Assembly: GCA_023488865.1 (NCBI GenBank)
Contig: JAMDDG010000205.1
Location: 1 to 5,339, forward strand
DNA length: 5,339 bases
Direction of reading: 5' to 3'
From: Bacteroidota bacterium
Lineage (GTDB): Bacteria > Bacteroidota > Bacteroidia > Bacteroidales > Prolixibacteraceae
Below, one piece after another: positions 1 to 4,853 of the stretch. The notes beneath the pieces were generated by a model that ran no database searches, was not told the origin of the DNA, and saw nothing but the letters and a program-made list of their open reading frames with translations. A program made the translations under genes and the position numbers. Every line of letters starts with the position of its first letter. The stretch's first letter is position 1.

Positions 1-657
1 TTCGGGTACGCCCGGCAGGACCGCAAAGATCGGCCAAGGGTCTCTATCGGGGCCAAACTGGTCGCTGATATGCTGTCAGCAGCCGGCATCGACCGTCTAA
101 TTACCATGGATCTTCATGCAGATCAAATCCAGGGTTTTTTCAATGTCCCGGTCGACCACCTCAGCGCAGTTGCACTTTTCATCCCCTATATTCAACAGAT
201 GGGGCTGAAGGACATCGTGGTAGCTTCTCCCGATACTGGTGGAACAAAAAGGGCCAACGTCTTTGCCAAACATCTGGGTACCGATATGGTGATCTGTCAC
301 AAAACACGGACCAAAGCCAATTTAATTGACTCAATGACCCTAATCGGGGATGTCGAAAATAAAGATGTAATTATTGTGGACGACATCATTGATACTGCCG
401 GGACTATTGCCAAAGCGGCTGATCTGATTAAATCCAAAGGCGCCCGTTCTGTCCGCGCCTGCGCCACCCATGCCGTTCTCTCCGGATCGGCTATCGAACG
501 TTTAGAGGACTCCGCACTTGACGAAGTATTACTGACAGATACGATTCCCATGCACAGGCATTCAGATAAAATCACCGTACTTTCCTGTGCCCCTTTGTTT
601 GCGGATGTTATTCAAAAAGTGTACGAGGACAAATCCATCAGCTCATCCTTCATTTAA
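1..657 (+). CDS. prs: Ribose-phosphate pyrophosphokinase (PRPP synthetase), 5'-truncated by window edge
   Basis: Cytosolic enzyme that transfers pyrophosphate from ATP to ribose-5-phosphate, making PRPP for purine, pyrimidine, NAD, histidine and tryptophan synthesis. The frame is open from base 1, so the gene starts upstream. The fragment has 218 residues against about 310-315 for the family, and by comparison with E. coli Prs about 91 N-terminal residues are missing. Visible motifs in order: FGYARQDRKDRPR (ATP-binding region, fragment residues 1-13), DLHADQIQGFF (37-47, metal-binding His), a KTRTKAN catalytic flexible loop, and VDDIIDTAGT, the PRPP/ribose-5-phosphate binding loop. In that loop Ala replaces the first Gly of the common DTGGT. 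The C-terminus (SISSSFI) is typical. An ATG at base 70 is internal and is not the start. No T-rich terminator is evident before the next gene. Identification is essentially certain. Confidence 0.97.
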   Translation, partial: FGYARQDRKDRPRVSIGAKLVADMLSAAGIDRLITMDLHADQIQGFFNVPVDHLSAVALFIPYIQQMGLKDIVVASPDTGGTKRANVFAKHLGTDMVICHKTRTKANLIDSMTLIGDVENKDVIIVDDIIDTAGTIAKAADLIKSKGARSVRACATHAVLSGSAIERLEDSALDEVLLTDTIPMHRHSDKITVLSCAPLFADVIQKVYEDKSISSSFI

Positions 658-697
658 TTGAAAATTAGACAGCCACTCTTTTTTCCAAATAAATTAT

Positions 698-705
698 TAA
701 TTTTG
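698..705 (+). promoter_or_regulatory. Possible -7 box of an rplY promoter
   Basis: TAATTTTG matches the Bacteroidota -7 consensus TAnnTTTG exactly and would place transcription start near 710, giving rplY a leader of about 90 bases. No TTTG lies 19-21 bases upstream (that stretch is C/T-rich), so the -33 half is missing. In AT-rich spacer an exact box alone could be chance. rplY could instead be read through from prs. Confidence 0.35.
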
Positions 706-724
706 TGCCCGATTTAGCAGCATG

Positions 725-764
725 CCTTTAAGGGTGTGATGCGGATACCTTTCACACTGAAAGG
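725..764 (+). promoter_or_regulatory. Foldable leader upstream of rplY, possible autoregulatory structure
   Basis: CCTTT (725-729) pairs with AAAGG (760-764). Nested inside, GTGTGA (734-739) pairs with TCACAC (752-757). This gives an 11-bp two-part stem with an asymmetric internal loop (4 versus 2 bases) and a 12-base apical loop. A competing hairpin is possible, CCTTTC (748-753) with GAAAGG (759-764), which cannot coexist with the first. Just 3' is a strong anti-SD-like GGAGGT (763-768), but it is 35 bases before the rplY start, too far for ordinary initiation. Ribosomal protein genes are often controlled by such leaders, and L25 autoregulates in E. coli. Whether this one does is inference from position and structure only. 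Confidence 0.35.
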
Positions 765-803
765 AGGTCTGAGTAAACACTTTATTATTAAAAAAATTTA
801 GAA

Positions 804-1391
804 ATGAAGAAATTTGAAATTAAAGGTACTGCGCGTCAGGCCCTTGGAAAAAAAGACACCAGGAATCTGAGAGCTCAGGACTTAGTACCATGCGTTCTTT
901 ACGGAGGTGAAGCCCCCATTCACTTTTATGCACCGGAAAGTGATTTCCGCAAAATTGTGTACACTCCAAATGTGTACCAGGCTGAACTGAATATAGAGGG
1001 AAAAATCTACGATGCCTTCATGCAGGAGTTACAATTTCACCCGGTCACCGACAAACTTTTGCACGTCGACTTTCTACAAATCAGCGACAAAAAAGCAGTT
1101 AAAATTGACCTTCCCGTACGATTGGACGGTTATGCCAAAGGGATACAGCAAGGAGGTCGTTTGAAAGCCAATCTTCGCACATTGCGGGTCAAAGGTATTT
1201 TCAAAAATCTACCGGATGAAATCGTTATCGACGTTACCGACCTTGGTATTTCTGAAAGTATCCGCGTGAGTGATATTAAATCGGAGGGATTTGAGATTAT
1301 GAACAAAAAGTCTGTTCCGGTTGCTACCGTAGTCGTAACCCGTGCAGCTCGTGCTGCCATGGATGCACCCGCTTCCCAGGGAAAGAAATAA
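804..1391 (+). CDS. rplY: 50S ribosomal protein L25 / general stress protein Ctc
   Basis: Ribosomal protein of the L25/TL5/CTC family, which binds 5S rRNA in the central protuberance of the large subunit. The 195-residue length fits the long two-domain (TL5/Ctc) form, not the ~94-residue E. coli L25. The N-terminal L25 domain spans about residues 1-95, with KGTARQALGKKDTRNLR at 7-23 and the family hallmark QELQFHPVTDKLLHVDFL near 74-91. The C-terminal beta domain runs from about 97 to 178, followed by a short Ala/Lys-rich tail ending QGKK. ATG 804 is the only sensible start: it begins exactly at the family N-terminus, and an in-frame stop (TAA, 789-791) lies just upstream. Directly upstream the DNA is A/T-rich with no SD, as is usual in Bacteroidota. 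pth follows 129 bases later on the same strand, a common pairing of translation genes. Confidence 0.96.
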   Translation: MKKFEIKGTARQALGKKDTRNLRAQDLVPCVLYGGEAPIHFYAPESDFRKIVYTPNVYQAELNIEGKIYDAFMQELQFHPVTDKLLHVDFLQISDKKAVKIDLPVRLDGYAKGIQQGGRLKANLRTLRVKGIFKNLPDEIVIDVTDLGISESIRVSDIKSEGFEIMNKKSVPVATVVVTRAARAAMDAPASQGKK

Positions 1392-1405
1392 ACTGAATTT
1401 ATGCC

Positions 1406-1436
1406 ATTCATCGTTCGATGAAACGAACAAATGAAT
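1406..1436 (+). other. Intercistronic stem-loop between rplY and pth
   Basis: ATTCAT (1406-1411) pairs with ATGAAT (1431-1436) and GTTCG (1413-1417) with CGAAC (1424-1428), separated by a 1x2 internal loop and closed by a six-base loop. No T-tract follows (AGACATAATTTCG), so it is not an intrinsic terminator. It may be a processing or stability element within an rplY-pth transcript. The rest of 1392-1520 holds no gene I can support; TAATTTCG at 1442-1449 is a one-mismatch -7 box without a -33 partner. Confidence 0.4.
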
Positions 1437-1520
1437 AGACATAATTTCGAAATCAACGACTAAAATGAAAATAATCATCAGGGATATTCCATCTGGCAAT
1501 TGAAAACAAATTATTAACAG

Positions 1521-2087
1521 ATGAAGTATTTGATCGTTGGTTTGGGAAATATCGGAAATGAGTACGATAATACCCGTCACAACATAGGATTTACGATATT
1601 GGATGCCTTGGCCAAGGCGTCCAATATCTCTTTTAACGACCAGCGTTACGGTTTCATTGCTGAGATGAAATATGCATCCAGAACGCTTATCCTATTAAAA
1701 CCCAACACCTTTGTAAACCTGAGCGGAAGGTCGGTGCACTACTGGATGCAAAAAGAAAAAATCCCGGTTGAAAACGTTTTAATTTTAGTCGACGACCTTG
1801 CTTTGCCACTTGGCAAAATCCGCCTCCGCTCCAAAGGAGGGGATGCCGGACACAACGGGTTGAAAAGCATCCAGCAAATTCTCTGCACCAATGAATACAG
1901 CCGGCTGCGTTTTGGCATCGGTGATGATTTTCCGCGAGGATATCAGATAGAACATGTATTAGGCAAATGGACCCGCGAAGAAGAAGAGGTAATCAACTCC
2001 AAACTCGAAAAATGTATCGAGATCATTAAATCCTTTGTAACTATCGGCATAGAATTGACAATGACCAAGTTCAACAAAGGAGCCTGA
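1521..2087 (+). CDS. pth: Peptidyl-tRNA hydrolase (bacterial Pth1 type)
   Basis: Cytosolic enzyme that cleaves the ester bond of peptidyl-tRNAs dropped by stalled ribosomes, recycling tRNA; usually essential. The 188-residue length matches the family (about 185-195). Catalytic and substrate-binding residues are all visible by comparison with E. coli Pth: N10 in GLGN, H20 in TRHNIGF (catalytic base), N66 in PNTFVNLSG, D91 in LVDDLALPLG and N112 in GGDAGHNGLKS. The C-terminal helices that cover the active site are present (about 150-185). ATG 1521 starts directly on the conserved MKYLIVGLGN; upstream is AT-rich with no SD. It is the third of three co-oriented genes with prs and rplY and is probably transcribed with rplY. 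The stop codon is immediately followed by the first heptamer-repeat element. Confidence 0.97.
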   Translation: MKYLIVGLGNIGNEYDNTRHNIGFTILDALAKASNISFNDQRYGFIAEMKYASRTLILLKPNTFVNLSGRSVHYWMQKEKIPVENVLILVDDLALPLGKIRLRSKGGDAGHNGLKSIQQILCTNEYSRLRFGIGDDFPRGYQIEHVLGKWTREEEEVINSKLEKCIEIIKSFVTIGIELTMTKFNKGA

Positions 2088-2150
2088 TACAATTTTGGAT
2101 TTTCAATTTTAGATTTTCGATTTTCGATTGACGCCACAGGCAAAATTGTA
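2088..2150 (+). repeat. Heptamer-repeat element, copy 1, with 10-bp terminal inverted repeat
   Basis: Five contiguous heptamers of form ATTTTNN (GG, CA, AG, CG, CG; 2092-2126) run into a conserved box, ATTGACG then CCACAGGCAAAATTG (2127-2148). The ends are a perfect inverted repeat: TACAATTTTG (2088-2097) and CAAAATTGTA (2141-2150). It starts on the base after the pth stop codon and lies between two convergent genes (pth and hslR), so it could act as a transcription-end structure, although the stem is AT-rich with a loop of about 43 bases. Copies 2 and 3 share the heptamers and the box. Confidence 0.75.
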
Positions 2151-2159
2151 TTCATTTTT

Positions 2160-2222
2160 GATCTGCCACTCTCCCTGTCTCCCCCTCTCTCCTTCCCTCC
2201 GTCTTTCTTTTCTCACCACTCC
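2160..2222. repeat. C/T-rich low-complexity tract with degenerate octamers
   Basis: About 60 bases almost wholly C/T on the + strand, hence purine-rich in any minus-strand transcript. Its left part reads as octamers of form NNTCTCCC: GATCTGCC (2160-2167), ACTCTCCC (2168-2175), TGTCTCCC (2176-2183), then a decayed CCTCTCTC. It runs into the last codons and stop of the minus-strand hslR gene, so it forms the start of that gene's 3' UTR. I see no hairpin terminator in it. Confidence 0.55.
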
Positions 2223-2590
2223 GTCACCTTGTCAATATCCCTGCGGTCTTTTTTGGTGGGTCTGCCTGCACCACGATCCCGGGCAAAAAGCGCGCCCCCA
2301 TAATTTATATCAAGTTTTAACAACTCTTCCTGTGGCGTAATGTCTTCCATATAATTTGGAACCAGTTTAGCGCCAACCCTTTTCCCAAGTAGTTCGATAA
2401 CACGATAGGAGTAAGTGACAGGATTTTTCCTTACCAGGATAATCTCCCCCGTTTTGACCACCCTGGATGGTTTGCAGGCGACACCCCCAATGGTTACACG
2501 CCCTTTTTTACACTCCTCCGTAGCCAGGCTTCGGGTTGCATAAACCCTGACTGACCAGAGCCATTTATCTATACGAATTGGTTCATCCAT
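2213..2590 (-). CDS. hslR: Hsp15-like RNA-binding protein with S4 domain
   Basis: In E. coli, Hsp15 (HslR) binds free 50S subunits that still carry a nascent chain on tRNA after abortive 70S dissociation and helps return them to translation. This protein has 125 residues against about 130. An N-terminal S4 domain spans about 4-65, starting with the hallmark IRIDKWLWSVRVYATRSLA and followed by KKGRVTIGG and KPSRVVKTGEII. The C-terminal tail is highly basic (RDRGAGRPTKKDRRD, 104-118), as in Hsp15. ATG at 2590 starts directly before the conserved motif; no other start fits. It runs against pth (convergent) and is flanked by heptamer elements. Rescue of stalled 50S complexes fits functionally with neighbouring pth. 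The family is secure; the exact role in this organism is inferred. Confidence 0.92.
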   Translation of the reverse strand: MDEPIRIDKWLWSVRVYATRSLATEECKKGRVTIGGVACKPSRVVKTGEIILVRKNPVTYSYRVIELLGKRVGAKLVPNYMEDITPQEELLKLDINYGGALFARDRGAGRPTKKDRRDIDKVTEW

Positions 2591-2594
2591 GGAC

Positions 2595-2602
2595 CAAAGA
2601 TA
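2595..2602 (-). promoter_or_regulatory. Possible -7 box abutting the hslR start codon
   Basis: On the minus strand TATCTTTG (2602 to 2595) matches TAnnTTTG exactly, with only four bases between it and the ATG at 2590. If used, transcription would begin at or next to the start codon, giving a leaderless or nearly leaderless mRNA. There is no TTTG at the -33 position; that space is occupied by the heptamer array. An exact match by chance is quite possible here. Confidence 0.25.
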
Positions 2603-2606
2603 ACTA

Positions 2607-2656
2607 ATTTTCGATTTTGGATTTTGGATTTTGGATTGGCGCTACGGGCAAAATGG
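2607..2656 (+). repeat. Heptamer-repeat element, copy 2
   Basis: Four ATTTTNN heptamers (CG, GG, GG, GG; 2607-2634) are followed by the box ATTGGCG CTACGGGCAAAATGG (2635-2656). The box matches that of copy 1 closely (ATTGACG CCACAGGCAAAATTG) and has the same orientation. It sits just upstream of the minus-strand hslR start. Together with copy 3 it makes an imperfect inverted repeat: 31 of 35 bases agree between 2607-2641 and the complement of 2745-2779. The 88 bases between copies 2 and 3 hold no gene, only a short ACTAAGAC direct repeat (2679-2686, 2718-2725). Confidence 0.75.
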
Positions 2657-2738
2657 TTTGGATTGAAAGTTTAATTTTACTAAGACGAAAGTAAGAGTTT
2701 TAGAGTTAGCTAGGAAAACTAAGACACGAGAAAATCAA

Positions 2739-2779
2739 GCATAACGCTAATCGAAAATCCAAAATCGAAAATCCAAAAT
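2739..2779 (-). repeat. Heptamer-repeat element, copy 3 (inverted)
   Basis: Read on the minus strand, four ATTTTNN heptamers (GG, CG, GG, CG; 2779 to 2752) lead into ATTAGCG (2751-2745) and TTATGC, a weaker version of the box in copies 1 and 2. It faces copy 2 and is inverted relative to copies 1 and 2. From 2780 to 2889, ahead of the nucleotidase genes, I see no gene. TATGTTTT (2842-2849) resembles a -7 box but lacks the final G position and any -33 partner. Confidence 0.7.
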
Positions 2780-2889
2780 TTAATTCTTCAAACCTTTCAT
2801 CCCCCACCTGCGGAATTAAACTTTTCAGCGCTTTTGCTGTCTATGTTTTGTTATTTTTAACCATTCATATAACAGCAATCAAGACATAC

Positions 2890-3654
2890 ATGAAAAGATA
2901 CCGCATTAGCTTTTTACTGCTTATTCTTCTGGCCTTTTCGACATGTGTTACTTACAGGGTCGAAAAAGCGGAAACAGCGAATATCCACCTTGATTCGCTT
3001 ATTAACCTACCGGTAAGCCAAAAGGTGGAAAAGATGATTAAACCTTACCGTGATAAGGTCAATACCGACATGAACGAGGTCCTTTGCCAATCTTCAGAAG
3101 CATTGTATGGTGGCAAACCGGAGAGTCCGCTGACCAATTACTGTGCAGACCTGGTGTTGGAAGAATCAAACCGGTTTTGCGCTGAGAAATACCCGAAAAT
3201 GAAGATAGATGTTTCGATAATCAACCGCGGCGGATTGCGCATTCCGTTGCCAAAGGGAGAGATTAAAACCATGACGATGTTCGAACTGATGCCGTTTGAA
3301 AATGAGATCGTTTTTCTCAAATTACCGGGTGATTTAATGCTGGAATTTATTAACCATCTTGCTGCACGAGGCGGAGAGGGTGTCAGCGGCCTGCGCTTCG
3401 GTATCAAAGAGGACAAGGCTGTTCAGCCTGAAATCGAAGGCAAACCGATTAATGCAACTCAATCCTATTGGCTTGTTACCAGTGATTACATTGCTGATGG
3501 AGGCGACGGAAGCGAAATTTTAGCCAAATCAACCGAGCGGATAAATACCGGAATCAAAGCAAGGGATATGTTTATTCAATATTTCAAAAGATTGGGAAAA
3601 GAAGGCAAAACAGTAACCGCAAAAACAGACGGGAGGATCTACGATGCAAAATAG
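2890..3654 (+). CDS. 5'-nucleotidase C-terminal (substrate-binding) domain protein, probably exported
   Basis: Stand-alone version of the C-terminal domain of UshA-type 5'-nucleotidases, which binds the nucleoside of the substrate. The mature region of 254 residues carries the family motifs: ESPLTNYCADL (78-88), INRGGLR (111-117), ELMPFENEIVFLKL (132-145) and TSDYIADGGDG (197-207). ATG 2890 is chosen because a signal sequence begins exactly there: KRYR, then a Leu-rich core. It ends at Cys19 in FSTC, which could be a lipidation site, though Thr at -1 and Phe at -3 are unusual for a lipobox. A TTG at 2848 would add 14 residues ahead of the signal and is unlikely. It has no metal-binding residues, so it should need the metallophosphatase encoded next, whose start lies inside its last codons (11-base overlap). 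Confidence 0.9.
   Translation: MKRYRISFLLLILLAFSTCVTYRVEKAETANIHLDSLINLPVSQKVEKMIKPYRDKVNTDMNEVLCQSSEALYGGKPESPLTNYCADLVLEESNRFCAEKYPKMKIDVSIINRGGLRIPLPKGEIKTMTMFELMPFENEIVFLKLPGDLMLEFINHLAARGGEGVSGLRFGIKEDKAVQPEIEGKPINATQSYWLVTSDYIADGGDGSEILAKSTERINTGIKARDMFIQYFKRLGKEGKTVTAKTDGRIYDAK
3631..3637 (+). promoter_or_regulatory. Ribosome binding site for the metallophosphatase gene
   Basis: GGGAGGA lies seven bases before ATG 3644 and inside the upstream coding region. A good SD is exceptional in this window, where the other starts have none. Combined with the 11-base gene overlap it points to translational coupling of the two nucleotidase halves. Confidence 0.7.
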
Positions 3655-4564
3655 AAGAACCTTTATTAAAAAACTGGGTGCCGGAAGTCTGGGAGTATTT
3701 GTATTGAGTACTCCTATGCAGGCCTTTGCCAAAAGTGAACTTATACAACTCACCATTCTTCATACCAACGATTTTCATTCACACATAGATCCTTTCCCGA
3801 AAGATGCCCCCAGAAATGCCGGCGAAGGCGGGATGGCCAAACGGGCTGCGCTGATTCAGAAAATAAGGAACGAACAAAAGAATGTGTTGGTGTTCGATGC
3901 CGGGGATATTTTCCAGGGTACGCCCTATTTCAACTATTTCAAGGGTGAATTGGAATTGAAGCTGATGACCGAAATGGGATACGATGCCGCCACCATTGGA
4001 AACCATGATCTTGATAATGGACTGGAGGGACTGGATTCTGAGCTCAAAAACGCCGGTTTCCCGTTTATCAACTCCAATTACAACTTTCCCGGAACCATTC
4101 TGGCAGGAAAGATAATTCCATTCAAGATTTTCAGAAAACAGGGAATTAAAATAGGCGTTTATGGACTGGGTATCGAACTTGAGGGATTGGTCAGCAGGCA
4201 AAATTACGGCAAAATTAAATACAACGACCCACTGGAAACCGCGCTTCGGATGGAGAAATTCCTGAAAGAAGAAAAAAAGGCCAATTTAATTGTATGTCTC
4301 TCCCATCTTGGGTATGTCTACAAAGAGAAAAAAATCAGCGATCTGAACATCGCGGCAGAGACTTACCACACCGACCTTATTATTGGTGGCCATACCCATA
4401 CCTTTCTCAAAAAGCCGGACAGCGTGACCAACAAATCCGGACAAACGGTTTTGGTTAACCAGGTTGGATTTGGAGGCTTGATCCTGGGAAGGATCGACTA
4501 TTTCTTCGAAAAAGATGGAAAGAAATTTATTTATAGGAGCCACGCCAGCGGCTCCTATAAATAA
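3644..4564 (+). CDS. 5'-nucleotidase/UshA-type metallophosphatase domain protein with Tat signal
   Basis: Two-metal phosphoesterase corresponding to the N-terminal catalytic half of UshA, expected to dephosphorylate nucleotides or related phosphoesters outside the cytoplasm. The 306 residues cover only this domain (fused enzymes have about 550). All metal ligands and motifs are visible: D43 and H45 in TNDFHSH, D88 in FDAGD, N120 and catalytic H121 in GNHD, H221 in SHLG, and H250/H252 in GGHTH. The N-terminus is a twin-arginine leader (NRRTFIKK at 3-10, hydrophobic segment to about 24, probable cleavage after AFA, residue 29). The start is fixed by the leader and by the SD at 3631. Overlap with the upstream substrate-binding-domain gene implies a two-subunit enzyme. 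Exact substrate (nucleotide, UDP-sugar, cyclic nucleotide) cannot be read from sequence. Confidence 0.93.
   Translation: MQNRRTFIKKLGAGSLGVFVLSTPMQAFAKSELIQLTILHTNDFHSHIDPFPKDAPRNAGEGGMAKRAALIQKIRNEQKNVLVFDAGDIFQGTPYFNYFKGELELKLMTEMGYDAATIGNHDLDNGLEGLDSELKNAGFPFINSNYNFPGTILAGKIIPFKIFRKQGIKIGVYGLGIELEGLVSRQNYGKIKYNDPLETALRMEKFLKEEKKANLIVCLSHLGYVYKEKKISDLNIAAETYHTDLIIGGHTHTFLKKPDSVTNKSGQTVLVNQVGFGGLILGRIDYFFEKDGKKFIYRSHASGSYK
4531..4560. other. 11-bp inverted repeat overlapping the end of the metallophosphatase gene
   Basis: TTATAGGAGCC (4531-4541) and GGCTCCTATAA (4550-4560) are perfectly complementary around an eight-base loop. The stem contains the last codons and stops one base short of the TAA's reading-frame partner. 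On the + strand it is followed by an A-run, not a T-run, so it is not a standard terminator for this operon. On the minus strand it lies just beyond the T-tract of the candidate RNA and might act as a backstop. Confidence 0.5.
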
Positions 4565-4581
4565 AAAAACCGCATTAATTC
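4563..4581 (-). terminator. Terminator of the minus-strand RNA (3' arm of closing helix plus T7)
   Basis: On the minus strand the 3' arm GAATTAATGCGG (4581 to 4570) of the closing helix is followed directly by TTTTTTT (4569 to 4563). A stem then a U-run is the intrinsic terminator pattern, although the partner arm is 150 bases away and not in a local hairpin. On the + strand the other end of the helix is followed by AAATATCTTG, so only minus transcription makes sense of it. Confidence 0.5.
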
Positions 4582-4776
4582 GAATTGTGTAAAACCCCGA
4601 AAATACAGGATTTGAGTGCCTGTCTGATCAGACTTCCAATGGCAGCGTTGCTGCTCCCCGAAGGGATAAGGCCTGTCTTAACGGACATAAGCTTTCTCGT
4701 TAAACTTGAAATGTTGAGTTTACCAACTTAAGGAATTAATGCGGAAATATCTTGTGTGAAAGAACGGCTTGATTAC
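4563..4776 (-). ncRNA. Candidate structured RNA with 6S-like architecture
   Basis: On the minus strand a core of 175 bases (4744 to 4570) is closed by a perfect 12-bp helix, CCGCATTAATTC with GAATTAATGCGG. It continues inward through AA/TT, TTG/CAA and GTAAA/TTTAC steps with small bulges, about 22 bp in all. A central bubble of about 23-25 bases per side (4693-4717 and 4595-4617) opens next. An apical arm follows: TGTC/GACA, AGAC/GTCT and a TCCC-TTCG-GGGA hairpin, a cUUCGg tetraloop seen only on this strand. Seven T's follow the closing helix, and a matching promoter lies upstream. Closing stem, bubble and apical arm at about 180 nt is the layout of 6S RNA, which binds RNA polymerase holoenzyme. 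Existence of an RNA is well supported; the 6S identity is inference, since I cannot align it. The 5' end near 4776 is estimated from the promoter and might be trimmed to near 4744. Confidence 0.6.
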
Positions 4777-4780
4777 CTTT

Positions 4781-4811
4781 CAAAAATACGTCAGATATCT
4801 TATTTTTCAAA
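4781..4811 (-). promoter_or_regulatory. Promoter of the minus-strand structured RNA
   Basis: On the minus strand TTTG (4811 to 4808), a 19-base spacer, and TATTTTTG (4788 to 4781) match the Bacteroidota consensus TTTG-N19-21-TAnnTTTG at every defined position. The expected start is near 4776, about 30 bases before the closing helix of the RNA. It is divergent from the tRNA-Ser promoter. Confidence 0.65.
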
Positions 4812-4853
4812 GGAATCGATCTTATTTATTATCACATTATTTTCACCGAAAAT

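Noticed and set aside
1130..1580. Minus-strand open frames opposite rplY and the start of pth
   Set aside because: They shadow strongly supported genes and show no domain signature.
2128..2340. Small + strand open frame across the C/T tract and hslR 3' end
   Set aside because: Its Pro/Leu/Ser-rich product simply reads the pyrimidine tract, and it overlaps the well-supported minus-strand hslR gene.
2088..2779. CRISPR array
   Set aside because: The repeat unit is 7 bases with no unique spacers between units, and there are no cas genes.
2842..2849. Promoter for the nucleotidase operon
   Set aside because: TATGTTTT misses the final G of the -7 box and no TTTG lies 19-21 bases upstream.
4570..4744. 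Structured RNA on the + strand instead of the minus strand
   Set aside because: The closing helix pairs on both strands, but the + strand has no TTTG/TAnnTTTG promoter, no T-tract after the helix, and a CGAA rather than cUUCGg loop.
4570..4744. SRP (4.5S) RNA, tmRNA or RNase P RNA
   Set aside because: No GGAAGCAGC-type SRP loop, no tRNA-like domain, and far too short for tmRNA or RNase P.
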